Shown here: positions 27,528 to 36,526 of the stretch, piece by piece
How positions within the stretch are numbered: the first letter of the stretch is position 1
Layout: the number at the start of each line of letters is the position of its first letter
Source: Geitlerinema sp. BBD 1991-9
GTDB taxonomy: Bacteria; Cyanobacteriota; Cyanobacteriia; Cyanobacteriales; Geitlerinemataceae
Assembly: GCA_001657325.1 (NCBI GenBank)
Contig: LWRO01000002.1
Location: forward strand, 98,285-162,284
Direction: 5' to 3'
Length of the DNA: 64,000 nucleotides
Translations under genes and position numbers: made by a program
The notes under the pieces: model-generated
Seen by the model: the letters and a program-made list of their open reading frames with translations, nothing else
Database searches by the model: none
Told to the model about the DNA's origin: nothing

Positions 27528-28997
27528 GTGGCTATTGAAAGTGACAATACAACCATTTTGGTGATTGACGACAATCCGACAAACCTCGGAGTTTTGTACG
27601 GTGCTTTAAGCAGCACGGGTCATGACATTCTCGTCGAAATGGACGGTCGGAGTGGACTGACACAAGCTCAGAAAAACCCACCCGACTTGATTTTATTAGA
27701 TGTCATGATGCCCGGGATTGATGGCTTTGAAACCTGCCGTTTGTTAAAAGCCGATCCATCACTTCGCGAAATTCCCGTTATTTTTATGACAGCTCTTTCC
27801 GATGCGGTAGACAAAGTAAAAGGGCTGAAACTCGGTGCCGTTGATTATATTACAAAGCCTTTCCAACAAGATGAAGTTGTCGCGCGAATCGACGTTCATT
27901 TGCAACTTCGTAAAATGAGATTAGAACTGGCTCGTCAGAATGAGAAGCTCGAGCAAAAAGTGCAAGAACGGACAGCTAAACTCTCTAAGGCACTCGACGA
28001 TTTGAGAGAAGCTCAAACTCAGTTGGTTCAAACCGAAAAGATGTCCAGCCTCGGCCAGCTGGTGGCGGGAGTTGCCCACGAAATCAATAACCCCGTAAAC
28101 TTTATTCATGGCAACCTCGAGCATATCAGCGACTACGCACAAAATCTCCTAGAATTGATTTGCCTGTATCAACAACGATGTCCCAGTAACGATCCGGAGA
28201 TTCAAGAGTTCCTCGAAGAGTTAGATTTAGAGTTTGTCGTTGACGACGTTCCCAAGACACTGTCTTCCATGAAATTGGGGGTCGATCGCATCCGTCAAAT
28301 TGTGAAAAGTTTGCGGAACTTCTCTCGACTCGACGAAGCCATCATGAAACCCGTCAACATTCACGACGGTATCGACAGTACCTTGTTGATTTTGCAACAT
28401 CGCTTGAAAGCGAGAGCGGGCAAATTGCCGATCGAGGTTTTCAAGGATTATGGCAACTTACCCAACATCGAATGTTACGCCGGTCAGTTGAACCAAGTTT
28501 TGATGAATATCATCAACAACGCGATCGACGCACTTCAGGAAAAAGAAGATTGGCAGTCTTCAAACTCTGCATTGTCTAACTCGGTCGATCGAACCCCCAG
28601 TTCGATCTCGATTCGCACGCAAGCCGTATCGCCCGATTGGATTCGCATCGTCATTGAGGACAACGGATTGGGAATCGATGAAGCGAACAAGGCGAAGATC
28701 TTCGATCCCTTCTTTACGACGAAACCTGTCGGAAAAGGAACGGGACTGGGACTGTCGATCGGCTATAAAATTGTGACTGAGAAACATGGCGGCCGCTTGA
28801 CCTGCGTGTCGGAACCGGGAAGCGGAACGGTGTTTTCGATCGAACTTCCTATCAAACAGACTGTCACGCAAACCCCGAAGTTATTCTCAATCTCCGATCG
28901 CGCTGGTGAAACTCACCTCTCGGAATCTCGATCGAACCGTCCTCCCATGGGAGACACCCTCAACAATAAGGTGGTTTATTTCCCCAAATCCCTGTAA
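27528..28997 (+). CDS. Response regulator-histidine kinase fusion (REC-HisKA-HATPase)
   Basis: This 489-residue protein starts at GTG 27528, with AGGAGG about 12 bp upstream deciding the start. The N-terminal receiver (about 8-125) has Asp58 in LILLDVMMPG and the TKPF lysine; a coiled coil (about 128-165) leads to a cyanobacterial-type kinase core with His184 in [14 protein letters not shown] and an ATPase domain ending in [18 protein letters not shown]-first kinases of this type usually receive phosphate from a hybrid kinase and act as the next step in a relay. The gene lies 162 bp downstream of the hybrid kinase on the same strand, so a shared pathway is likely. There is no membrane segment. 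Confidence 0.92.
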   Translation: MAIESDNTTILVIDDNPTNLGVLYGALSSTGHDILVEMDGRSGLTQAQKNPPDLILLDVMMPGIDGFETCRLLKADPSLREIPVIFMTALSDAVDKVKGLKLGAVDYITKPFQQDEVVARIDVHLQLRKMRLELARQNEKLEQKVQERTAKLSKALDDLREAQTQLVQTEKMSSLGQLVAGVAHEINNPVNFIHGNLEHISDYAQNLLELICLYQQRCPSNDPEIQEFLEELDLEFVVDDVPKTLSSMKLGVDRIRQIVKSLRNFSRLDEAIMKPVNIHDGIDSTLLILQHRLKARAGKLPIEVFKDYGNLPNIECYAGQLNQVLMNIINNAIDALQEKEDWQSSNSALSNSVDRTPSSISIRTQAVSPDWIRIVIEDNGLGIDEANKAKIFDPFFTTKPVGKGTGLGLSIGYKIVTEKHGGRLTCVSEPGSGTVFSIELPIKQTVTQTPKLFSISDRAGETHLSESRSNRPPMGDTLNNKVVYFPKSL

Positions 28998-29023
28998 GGA
29001 ACAGTCGAACGTTCGCCCCTAGC

Positions 29024-29383
29024 TTATAACAGCTGCTGTACGGCATCGACCAACTCGTTGGGATGGAACGGTTTCGCGATGTACGCATCTGCACCGACTT
29101 TCATACCCCAATATCGATCGAACTCTTCCCCTTTACACGAACACATAATCACGGGAATACTCTTCGTGCGCGGGTGGCTCTTGATTTTTCGACACACATC
29201 GTACCCGTTCGGACTCGGCATAATAATATCCAGCACCACCAAGTCCGGCTGGTGACTTTTCAAATACTTCAAGGCTTCCATACCGTTCTTCGCCTGAACG
29301 ACATTCATGCCCTGATTTTTGAGGAGGTTGGCCATCATTTCTCGTTGGGGCGTGCTGTCCTCAACGACCAAAATCGTACTCAT
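29024..29383 (-). CDS. CheY-like response regulator
   Basis: This single receiver domain of 119 residues starts MSTILVVEDS, has phospho-acceptor Asp52 (VVLDIIMPSPNGYDV) and ends with AKPFHPNELVDAVQQLL. The IMPSPNGYDVCRKIK segment and the S-C-K-G-E-E-F-D-R-Y-W stretch are typical of PilH/TaxP2-type regulators of pilus motility. It is convergent with the REC-kinase gene (27 bp between stops) and upstream of nothing obvious on its own strand, so its kinase is not given by context; the pix-like CheA at 13617 or the kinases at 24525-28997 are candidates. Confidence 0.92.
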   Translation of the reverse strand: MSTILVVEDSTPQREMMANLLKNQGMNVVQAKNGMEALKYLKSHQPDLVVLDIIMPSPNGYDVCRKIKSHPRTKSIPVIMCSCKGEEFDRYWGMKVGADAYIAKPFHPNELVDAVQQLL

Positions 29384-29534
29384 GGCTGGTTTCCCTCACC
29401 GTGGAATCGCATAGCGTGAACCCGAATGTAGCTGCCTGATGTTAATGACCTGTGTTGCTGGGGAATTCCCTATTTCAAGACTAGCAGGCAACAGTCGATT
29501 CGGGGGTTCTGTGGCATATTGCTCGAAAATCGCC

Positions 29535-31061
29535 TTAAAAATCGAAATAGATGTAGGGTAAGCTATTTTCCGGTGCGAACAGCCACACCGCATACAGACA
29601 TATCGGAACGAGCATCATTTTCACCGGCCAGTTGAGTTGAACTTTTAACCCTCGATCGAACACATACGCAACCCCCATTGCTACGAAGATCGCTCCGAAA
29701 ATCCAGCTTAGCTGTTCGGGCATCAAGCCGATCGTCTCGACATATACTTTTTGCACGAATTGTGCATCTCGATCGTGATTCCACAGGTGACTCACCACCC
29801 AACCCGATTCCTTTAAATCTGGTAAGCGGAAGAAAATCCACGAGAAAAAGACCATTCCCTGAGTCAACAGCCAACCCAACACCACACCGGGAAAGCTGCG
29901 CCACATCGCCGCCAGCCAGTTCGTTCGTTGCGATAGGGTATCTGTCAGACGATGCACCACTAAGCCCCCACCATGAATGGCCCCCCACACGAGAAACCCC
30001 GCTGGATTCGTCCCCGCCGTTGCGCCACCGTGCCAAATCCCCGCAATTAGCATAACTACCATCAGGTTCAAACAGGTTCGCACCAACCCCCGACGAGAAC
30101 CGCCCAAGGGAAAATACAGGTAGTTTCGCAGCCAACTGCCTAACGTCATGTGCCAACGCCGCCAAAATTCCGCGATACTGGCTGTTAAATAGGGAAAATT
30201 GAAGTTTTCCGGCAGGTTCCACCCCAGTAACAGTGCGCTTCCCCGAGCGATATCGACGTAGCCGCTAAAATCGAGATACAGTTGCAAACCGTAAGCGATC
30301 GTCGCCAACTGTAAATCGGTACTCCCCGCTCGTTGGACGTTTTCAAAACACAAATTCACGAAAATGGCGATGTTATCGGCGAGGAGTCCTTTTTTGATCG
30401 CGCCACTGGCAATCAGCCACAAGCCATCTGTCACCTGTTCGACGCGAAGCGGATTCTGAGTTTTCCACTGTTCGTTCCACTCGTGAAAGCGCGTAATCGG
30501 TCCGGAAATCAGTTTGGGAAAGAATAATTTATAGGATGAAAATTCGAGAAAGTTACGAGTTGCGGGCGCACCGCGATAGACGTCGATCAGATACGCAATA
30601 CACTCAAATGCAAAGAAACTCAATCCCAACGGAGCGATAAAATAGGGATCGAGCCACCCCAAAAAAGAGCGAGAATTTCCTGCGGTTTCAGCGGCAGGAA
30701 GGGCAAATGGACTGTATTTAAACCCCAATAACAGTAAGATATTCAGTACGATTCCGCCGAGGAGAATCCACTGACGACGTTTTTGCCATTCTCGCTCTTG
30801 CGATTTCCACTCTGTGTTAGACAGCTCCCAGGATTTCCCGTGGGGTTTGGGAACGGTATTTTCTCCTAAGTACAGTCCGATGACGAAGTTCGCGACCATG
30901 GCGAGCAACAGCAATGGAATGGATTGTAATTGGATGGAGGCATAGAAAACTAAACTCGCCACCAAAATTAAGACCAATCGAATGTTTCGATTGGCAAGAC
31001 TCCAATACAAAACGACTGTGCCGAAAAGAAATAGCCCGTATAAGATCGAAACAAAAGTCAT
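29535..31061 (-). CDS. MBOAT-family O-acyltransferase (AlgI/DltB-like)
   Basis: This 508-residue polytopic membrane protein has about ten hydrophobic segments. Family signatures are SFFAFECIAYLIDVYRG (the AlgI-type mid segment), KLFFPKLISGPITRFHEW, the LYLDFSGYVDIA box and the catalytic-histidine region GIWHGGATAGTNPAGFLVWG. AlgI-type MBOAT proteins move acetyl or other acyl groups across the membrane onto exopolysaccharide or cell wall. Most work with an AlgJ/AlgX- or SGNH-type partner; none is encoded next to it in this window. The gene is followed by a CheY gene on the same strand 151 bp downstream. Confidence 0.9.
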   Translation of the reverse strand: MTFVSILYGLFLFGTVVLYWSLANRNIRLVLILVASLVFYASIQLQSIPLLLLAMVANFVIGLYLGENTVPKPHGKSWELSNTEWKSQEREWQKRRQWILLGGIVLNILLLLGFKYSPFALPAAETAGNSRSFLGWLDPYFIAPLGLSFFAFECIAYLIDVYRGAPATRNFLEFSSYKLFFPKLISGPITRFHEWNEQWKTQNPLRVEQVTDGLWLIASGAIKKGLLADNIAIFVNLCFENVQRAGSTDLQLATIAYGLQLYLDFSGYVDIARGSALLLGWNLPENFNFPYLTASIAEFWRRWHMTLGSWLRNYLYFPLGGSRRGLVRTCLNLMVVMLIAGIWHGGATAGTNPAGFLVWGAIHGGGLVVHRLTDTLSQRTNWLAAMWRSFPGVVLGWLLTQGMVFFSWIFFRLPDLKESGWVVSHLWNHDRDAQFVQKVYVETIGLMPEQLSWIFGAIFVAMGVAYVFDRGLKVQLNWPVKMMLVPICLYAVWLFAPENSLPYIYFDF

Positions 31062-31670
31062 TTTAGTAATCTAGGCTCGAAGAGTTTTGACGTTTTTTTG
31101 CTTAAAAAATGTTAAATAAATGATTGACGACGTGAAGTCTAGCGTTCGATCGAGTATTTTTGAATTGAATAGGATTCAAAACATTAGATTCGGGAAGTCT
31201 ACATTTTGGCTTTGGGTCAAAAACATTTAAACCAGGGATCTCAAACGACAAACGATCGTTCGATCGATTGTCTCGAGTCAAAGTCAACAGGTTCTCAACC
31301 CTCTCTACCTGCATTTCAGCCGTGCCACAGATAGAACCGGTTTGAATTTGACGAGTGAGATTTGCATTTTAGCTCGATCGAGTCGGTTTCCGGCAGTCCG
31401 AGTTGGCGCTATAGTGCCATATCCGTTGTGGCAATACAACCAGCAGCGTGCGAATTTACCAACAGAGCAACCCTGACATCCGAAAAGAATCGCATAAGAT
31501 AGGGCAAAGCACTGTCATATTTGCGTAATCTTCTCGATCGACGCAGCAGAGACAGAGCAAGCGACGATTGCGGCAACTGTATCTTGGGGCATCTACCGCT
31601 TGTCCCGTCCCGACATCTCCCGTACCCCAATGCTGGATCCTTGACGATCGAAATTTCCAATTCTACAATC
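31062..31670. other. Non-coding stretch upstream of the MBOAT gene
   Basis: This gap of about 600 bp has no credible frame. The first 150 bp are AT-rich and probably hold the MBOAT promoter (minus strand). The remainder grades into the decayed sensor remnant that starts near 31671. Confidence 0.5.
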
Positions 31671-32035
31671 TTGAATCGGGTTCCCCTGCGAACCGTTTTG
31701 ATGATGCCCTTCACGGTTCAAATTTTAGGTTCAAATTTTAGGTGCAGCAGGCTTAGTCGGCTATCTGTCGTTTCGCAACGGCCAAATCGCGAACAGCGGT
31801 TTGGCAACACAGGTTCGTCAGAAATTGCTCGATGCGATCGAGCGCGAACTCCGAGGCTATCTCAATGTTTCCCACCCTATCAACAACCCCAGTACTGTTG
31901 CGTTCAACGAAAGTTGAGTTGGACTTAGCCAACGGTGAAAGCGCTCCTTAGTTTCTGCGACAGCTCCAAACTTCTCCTCGAGTTTATGCCATTTACTGCG
32001 AAGACGACCTCGGACGCTACTTGGGTACAGTGGAG
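31671..32035 (+). pseudogene. Decayed N-terminus of a Cache-type sensor protein
   Basis: In the first frame the sequence reads VPLRTVLMMPFTVQIL, a typical start of large cyanobacterial sensor kinases or cyclases. A 13-bp tandem duplication (GTTCAAATTTTAG at 31716-31728 and 31729-31741) breaks the frame; removing one copy restores GAAGLVGYLSFRNGQ and then VRQKLLDAIERELRGYL. Further lesions are a frameshift with stop at 31915-31917 and a TAG at 31949-31951, after which FLRQLQTSPRVYAIYCEDD still reads as the sensor domain. Homology ends near 32035 where a dispersed repeat begins. The kinase or effector part is absent. Confidence 0.8.
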
Positions 32036-32100
32036 TTATGGGGGTGGTACGTTACGCAGGAATTTTATTGACTAGACTTCTGCTGAATTCTACCTGATGA
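32036..32100. repeat. Dispersed intergenic repeat, copy B
   Basis: This segment starts TTATGGGGGTGG and continues with a 31-bp block from GAATTTTATTGACTAG that matches copy A (13288-13350) at 25 of 31 positions. It sits immediately downstream of the broken sensor gene and upstream of the second MITE. Confidence 0.65.
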
Positions 32101-32162
32101 GCCTTTCTTGTGAAACCCCTCAGTGTTGCGTTTCATTTTTGAATTGGCGATTCAATTTACAT

Positions 32163-32305
32163 GGGTCTATTGGAATTGCAGTGGCATTTGATTGTATATG
32201 ATACCCAAATCCTTGTCGGGGCATCATGGCAATGCGCCCCTGCCCCAACACCAACGGTTTAGGAACTTCATCAACTCGGTCGATCGCACTAACTCCAACC
32301 GCCCC
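32163..32305. mobile_element. MITE-like element, copy 2 (143 bp)
   Basis: This is a diverged relative of 19670-19805. The left end is GGGTCTATTGGAATTG; the right-end complement is GGGCGGTTGGAGTT. The internal blocks ATTTGATTG, TATGATACC, CCTTGTCGGGGC and CCAACGGTTT are shared and in the same order, while the central palindrome has decayed. It ends 3 bp before the stop of the AT-rich orphan gene. Confidence 0.75.
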
Positions 32306-32307
32306 AA

Positions 32308-32784
32308 TTATATTCCTAGATGCAGAATATATCCTGAATGATTTTGTACGATCTGCTTTGAATAGTTTTTTAATCCGTTCATATGTTTCAGCAAATCATC
32401 TCGATCGAACTCTAGTCGCTCGTAGTAACCATTCCCAATTACGTTTCCCTCACCATCATATTCTTGTGTCCAATCACCTGTTAATATGACTTTTTTGGGT
32501 GACTCACTAAGCAAGTTATTCCAAGCGTCAATAATTTTATATAACTTGCCTGCACCATTAAAATCAATGACTGTTATTCCATACAAATTCAATCCTTTAA
32601 TCTGTCTTAGTTCTGACGAAGATGTCGTTAAGGTTGGAATCCAATTTAGAGTGTCATTTATATAGCGCATAAAATCATCATGTAGAAAAACATCTGATGA
32701 TATTGAAAAGTAATCTCTGTAGTTAGTAAAGTCAAAATTGTTATCAACAACAAAAAAATCATGATTCAGGGACATAGTTGGCAA
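32308..32784 (-). CDS. AT-rich orphan protein (158 aa), unrecognised
   Basis: This frame of 158 residues (or 155 from the second ATG at 32775) has clearly lower GC and different codon use from its neighbours, and almost no CGATCG words. The protein is acidic and rich in Asn, Asp, Tyr and Phe: FFVVDNNFDFTNYRDYF, then GLNLYGITVIDFNG and VILTGDWTQEYDGEGN. It has no signal peptide and no recognisable domain. The composition and the size resemble immunity proteins of contact-dependent or polymorphic toxin systems, but I see no motif that proves it, and no toxin gene is adjacent. It lies between a MITE and a sensor kinase gene, so recent acquisition is plausible. Confidence 0.6.
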   Translation of the reverse strand: MPTMSLNHDFFVVDNNFDFTNYRDYFSISSDVFLHDDFMRYINDTLNWIPTLTTSSSELRQIKGLNLYGITVIDFNGAGKLYKIIDAWNNLLSESPKKVILTGDWTQEYDGEGNVIGNGYYERLEFDRDDLLKHMNGLKNYSKQIVQNHSGYILHLGI

Positions 32785-32859
32785 TCCTATTCGTTCGAGC
32801 GGACTTGAAGTGGCGGTGTCGTTTATCCGAAATTAAGTATCGAGGGAACGGTTTAGCCT

Positions 32860-35580
32860 TCAGCTTGCCTTCTGTAACATTGAAGGCTGTGGGAGTCGCA
32901 CGGGAAGTTCGATGATAAATTCCGTTCCCAAACCGATTTCCGAACGACACACGATCGAGCCGCCGTGTTTTTCGGTGACGATCTGATAACTAATCGATAA
33001 TCCCAAACCCGTTCCCTTACCTACAGGCTTTGTGGTGAAAAATGGATCGAAAATTCGCCCTCGCAAGTCCTCGGACATACCTAAGCCGTTGTCAGCAATG
33101 TGTAGGCAAATTCGATCTCGATCGACCCGTTTGGCACGAATCCAAATTGTCGGCGGCTCGTCGGGGGATGGGACACCAGATGTTGAGTTTGAATGCAGTG
33201 GCTCGATCGAGCTTTTAGCACAGCGAGTACGGACGTTTTCAATTTTATCATCTAACGCATCAATAGCATTCCCCAAGAGATTCATAAAGACTTGATTGAG
33301 CGGGCCCGAATAACATTCGATCGAAGGTAAATCACCGTACTCCTGATACACGCGGATTTCCGATCGATCGGCTTTTGCCTTCAATCGATGTTGCAGAATC
33401 GTCAGCGTGCTTTGAATCCCATCTCGAATGTCAACGGCTTTAATCTCAGATTCGTCGAGCCGCGAGAAGCTTCGCAGAGATAAAACGATGTGGCGAATTC
33501 GATCGGCACCGACTTTCATCGACGAGAGCATTTTAGGGAGATCTTCTTTCAAGAAATCCCACTCCACAGCGTCGATTTTATCTCGCACGATCTCGTTCGC
33601 TTGCGGATATTGCGCCTGAAAGACTTCCACCAGTTCGATTAAATCTTGAATATACTCATCGGCGTGAGCGAGATTACCGTAGATGAAATTCACGGGGTTG
33701 TTAATTTCGTGGGCGATTCCCGCGACGAGTTGCCCCAACGCCGACATTTTTTCAGTTTGGACGAGTTGCGTTTGCGTCCGTTGTAGTTCGTTGAGGGTTT
33801 GGCTCAACTGGCGAGTCTGCGCCTGGGCGATTTGGGCGTTTTCGGTAGCTGCGGCGTAGAGTTCGGCTTGCTGAATGGCAACACCTGCTTGAACGGCTAG
33901 ACGTTTGAGTAATTCGACTTCGGTGGTATCCCAGGTGCGAGTCCGCTGGCACTCGTGGGCGATTAACAATCCCCACAAGCGATCTCGACTTAAAATCGGG
34001 ACGATGGCCTGAGATCGAACCCGCAATCCCCGTAAAAAGTCAACGTGACACCCGTCTAAACCGGCTGTCGTCACATCGTCGAACGCTCGAACTCGCCCCT
34101 GTTGGTACAGCTCAGCGTATTGGACGGGAAAGCAAGTATCTGAAATTTCTTCATCGACTAGAGAATATTTCAGATCGATAACATCTTCGACAGCCACGCG
34201 ACCTTGAAAATTGAGATTAAATTGGTAAACAACGACGCGATCGATATCCAAGAGCTGGCGAACTTCTCGGACGACTGTTTGCAGGATCGTGGGTAAATCG
34301 AGAGAGTTCCGAATTTGGCTGGAAAGAGAATTGAGGAGTTCTTCCCGTTGTGCCAAGGTTTTAAATCGCACTTCGGACTGTTTGAGCAATGCTTCGGCCT
34401 GCTTGCAGTCGGTAATGTCGCTGAAGGTACAAACCACTAGATTGGATGGTTCGCAGTCGTGTAGAGAAACGGTATTGACGAGCAGCCAGGTTGTTTCGGA
34501 TCGATCGATTCGTTCGCACGAGTGGGATGAAGTGTTTTCGAGGCGAACTGTTGCGTTTTGGATGGTTTGTCCCCAGGCGATCCGGCACAATAGAGCCTCT
34601 AGGGTATCGACGCTTTGAACGTCTGTTTCCGTTTGAAGAACACAACTTTTGTCGATCGCGGCTGCCCAACATCGTTCTAATTCTCGATCGGTTAAACTGA
34701 GAAAGTCGAGTAAAGCCGGGTTGTACGTGCGAATTTCAGACGAGTAACCGTCATCACCCCTCTCGACCAGCAGAATCCCCACCTGTACGCCCTGCAATAG
34801 GGTTTCGAGAAATTGTTGATTTTCCTGTAAGGTCTGGGTGTGGCTTGCTTGAGCGCTTAAGCGTCGATCGACAAAGACCGTCACGAGGGCTAAACTCAAG
34901 ATCGCGAGCGTACCGAGACTCGTTGCCACGGCTATTGCGAGGGGATCGAACCGTCGATCGGGTAAGAAATAACCCGGACTCTCGATGGGGACGAAGGTGA
35001 CTGCTGCCATTCCCGTATAGTGCAAGCTGGCAATGGCAAGCCCCATGGCGATAGCACTGCTGAGTCTTTTCCACTGGGGATTGTGTTGGGTGTCGTCTCG
35101 AAATTGAAAGGCTAAATATAGAGCCACGAGAGAGGCGACAACGGCAATAACGATCGAAATAGCGACGAGTGTGGGATCGTAAACGATCTCGGCGGGGACG
35201 TGCAGAGCGGCCATGCCGATATAGTGCATCGTTGCAATGCCGCTACCCATCACGAGTCCACTCCCGACAAAGAATTGGAGGGTGAGGATCGGACGGGTGA
35301 CGAAGAACGAGGTAATCCCCGAGGCGAGAATGGCTGGAACGATCGAGATCGAAACCACGATGGCATCGTATCCGACGGAATCGGGCATTTCACAGGCCAG
35401 CATTCCGAGAAAATGAGCGGCCCAAATGCCGATTCCCATGGCCAGCGCTCCACCCGACCACCAGAGCAGTTGACGGCGACCTTCCGTTCCTCGAACTCGC
35501 TCCGCCATGTCGAGCGCAGTATAGGATGCTAAAACAGCAATTGCGACGGAAAGTGCAACGAGATAGAAGTTATAACTCAT
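32860..35580 (-). CDS. Histidine kinase with MHYT membrane sensor, PAS and DXCF-type cyanobacteriochrome GAF domain
   Basis: This is a 906-residue protein. Residues 1-240 form a seven-helix MHYT domain with its three signatures AAHFLGM (54-60), MHYIGM (118-123) and LHYTGM (186-191). A PAS-like domain follows (about 255-395), then a GAF domain (about 413-578) with both cysteines of DXCF cyanobacteriochromes: Asp481-Thr-Cys483-Phe, and Cys511-His512 in DGCHVDFL. The 28-residue spacing equals that of TePixJ (Cys494/Cys522). The kinase core has His624 in [13 protein letters not shown] and [13 protein letters not shown] near the end. MHYT domains are thought to sense diatomic gases or copper; DXCF GAF domains bind phycoviolobilin and sense blue/green light. 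Both sensory roles are inferred from these motifs. Confidence 0.92.
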   Translation of the reverse strand: MSYNFYLVALSVAIAVLASYTALDMAERVRGTEGRRQLLWWSGGALAMGIGIWAAHFLGMLACEMPDSVGYDAIVVSISIVPAILASGITSFFVTRPILTLQFFVGSGLVMGSGIATMHYIGMAALHVPAEIVYDPTLVAISIVIAVVASLVALYLAFQFRDDTQHNPQWKRLSSAIAMGLAIASLHYTGMAAVTFVPIESPGYFLPDRRFDPLAIAVATSLGTLAILSLALVTVFVDRRLSAQASHTQTLQENQQFLETLLQGVQVGILLVERGDDGYSSEIRTYNPALLDFLSLTDRELERCWAAAIDKSCVLQTETDVQSVDTLEALLCRIAWGQTIQNATVRLENTSSHSCERIDRSETTWLLVNTVSLHDCEPSNLVVCTFSDITDCKQAEALLKQSEVRFKTLAQREELLNSLSSQIRNSLDLPTILQTVVREVRQLLDIDRVVVYQFNLNFQGRVAVEDVIDLKYSLVDEEISDTCFPVQYAELYQQGRVRAFDDVTTAGLDGCHVDFLRGLRVRSQAIVPILSRDRLWGLLIAHECQRTRTWDTTEVELLKRLAVQAGVAIQQAELYAAATENAQIAQAQTRQLSQTLNELQRTQTQLVQTEKMSALGQLVAGIAHEINNPVNFIYGNLAHADEYIQDLIELVEVFQAQYPQANEIVRDKIDAVEWDFLKEDLPKMLSSMKVGADRIRHIVLSLRSFSRLDESEIKAVDIRDGIQSTLTILQHRLKAKADRSEIRVYQEYGDLPSIECYSGPLNQVFMNLLGNAIDALDDKIENVRTRCAKSSIEPLHSNSTSGVPSPDEPPTIWIRAKRVDRDRICLHIADNGLGMSEDLRGRIFDPFFTTKPVGKGTGLGLSISYQIVTEKHGGSIVCRSEIGLGTEFIIELPVRLPQPSMLQKAS

Positions 35581-36152
35581 GATGAGGGTGGAGTTATCGA
35601 TCGTGGTGCATTTGAAGGGGTTGAAAACCAGTCGTTATACCCCAACGATGTAGCCTATCCTGGCAGTACAGCACATCAATTGACTGACTCGATCTCTCCA
35701 TTTTGGATACGATCGATAGTCTTTTTAGTCCATGGTAATCAAGCGATAAGGGCATTGGCGTGGGTTTCGATCGCTGTTGAGGGCGATCTCGATCGCATAC
35801 AAATTGAAAGATTTCCCGATCTCAAATCTCAGATGTGGCTTTCAATGAATCGACGAACATTGAGACTCGCCTCGAATCGTCGTATCCCACTTTTTCCAAA
35901 AATTCCGAGGAAAGAAGGTTTTCACGTCGTGACTTCGCTTGAATCGCGATATCTAGCGATTGACTCCAGTTGACTCAATTTCGATCGAGCCGAATGTCGC
36001 TCTCGCCCGCTGCCGACATTCCACACCAGCATTCCTAAATTTTTTGTAAAAAATAGTTAAAATGTAAAATTTTATACAGAAATGCGTTATATTTATAGTT
36101 GCAAGGTTCAAATCGCACCGTAAGTTTTAAAAGATTACTGGAGGAATATCCT
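35581..36152. other. Intergenic region before the 66-aa gene at 36153
   Basis: There are 572 bp without a convincing gene; a 97-codon frame at 35680-35973 has no coding character. DNA from 36035 to 36095 is very AT-rich with an inverted T/A tract and probably contains the promoter of the downstream small gene. Confidence 0.5.
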
Positions 36153-36353
36153 ATGTCTCTGAACGATCGCACTCGCGCTTTAATGAGCCGTCACCACCGC
36201 AACATTCGCAACCGCCAACAATCTTTACTAACCCGTGCAGCAGCTGAAGTGGGAATGCCCGGTGAAACTTCAGAGCATTGGACGCACATTCAAGGAAAAC
36301 CCACCTATAACAGCTCGATTTCCTACGACCGTAGCAATGCTGCCATGAGTTAA
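36153..36353 (+). CDS. Small conserved cyanobacterial protein (66 aa)
   Basis: The ATG at 36153 is selected by a strong ribosome-binding site (TGGAGGA at about 36139-36145); an upstream ATG in frame lacks one. The 66 residues are basic at the N-terminus (SLNDRTRALMSRHHRNIRNR) with a helical QSLLTRAAAEVGM core and a polar tail ending SNAAMS. I recognise the pattern 'R..LM.RHH..I..R..S.L.RAA.E.G' as a conserved cyanobacterial hypothetical family; its function is unknown to me. The strong ribosome-binding site and a following hairpin suggest a well-expressed single gene. Confidence 0.75.
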   Translation: MSLNDRTRALMSRHHRNIRNRQQSLLTRAAAEVGMPGETSEHWTHIQGKPTYNSSISYDRSNAAMS

Positions 36354-36412
36354 GTTGGAGGGTGTCTTAGACTTATCAACACCATTGCTTACAACGAATT
36401 CTCATCGAATCT

Positions 36413-36448
36413 CGCGTCAGTCCGTCTGTCTGGCGCGCTCTTTTGTTT
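36413..36448 (+). terminator. Probable terminator after the 66-aa gene
   Basis: A 7-bp stem CGCGTCA / TGGCGCG (one G-T pair) at 36413-36419 and 36431-36437 is followed by CTCTTTTGTTT. Confidence 0.4.
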
Positions 36449-36526
36449 GGGGAGTGGCATGAGAGCCAATGGCTGTGTTATTAAGATCTGTAATTAATCT
36501 TTACAAAAGCTCTCAACAAACAGTTT

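Noticed and set aside
35680-35973. 97-codon plus-strand frame upstream of the 66-aa gene
   Set aside because: No ribosome-binding site, no protein-like pattern, and composition matches intergenic DNA.
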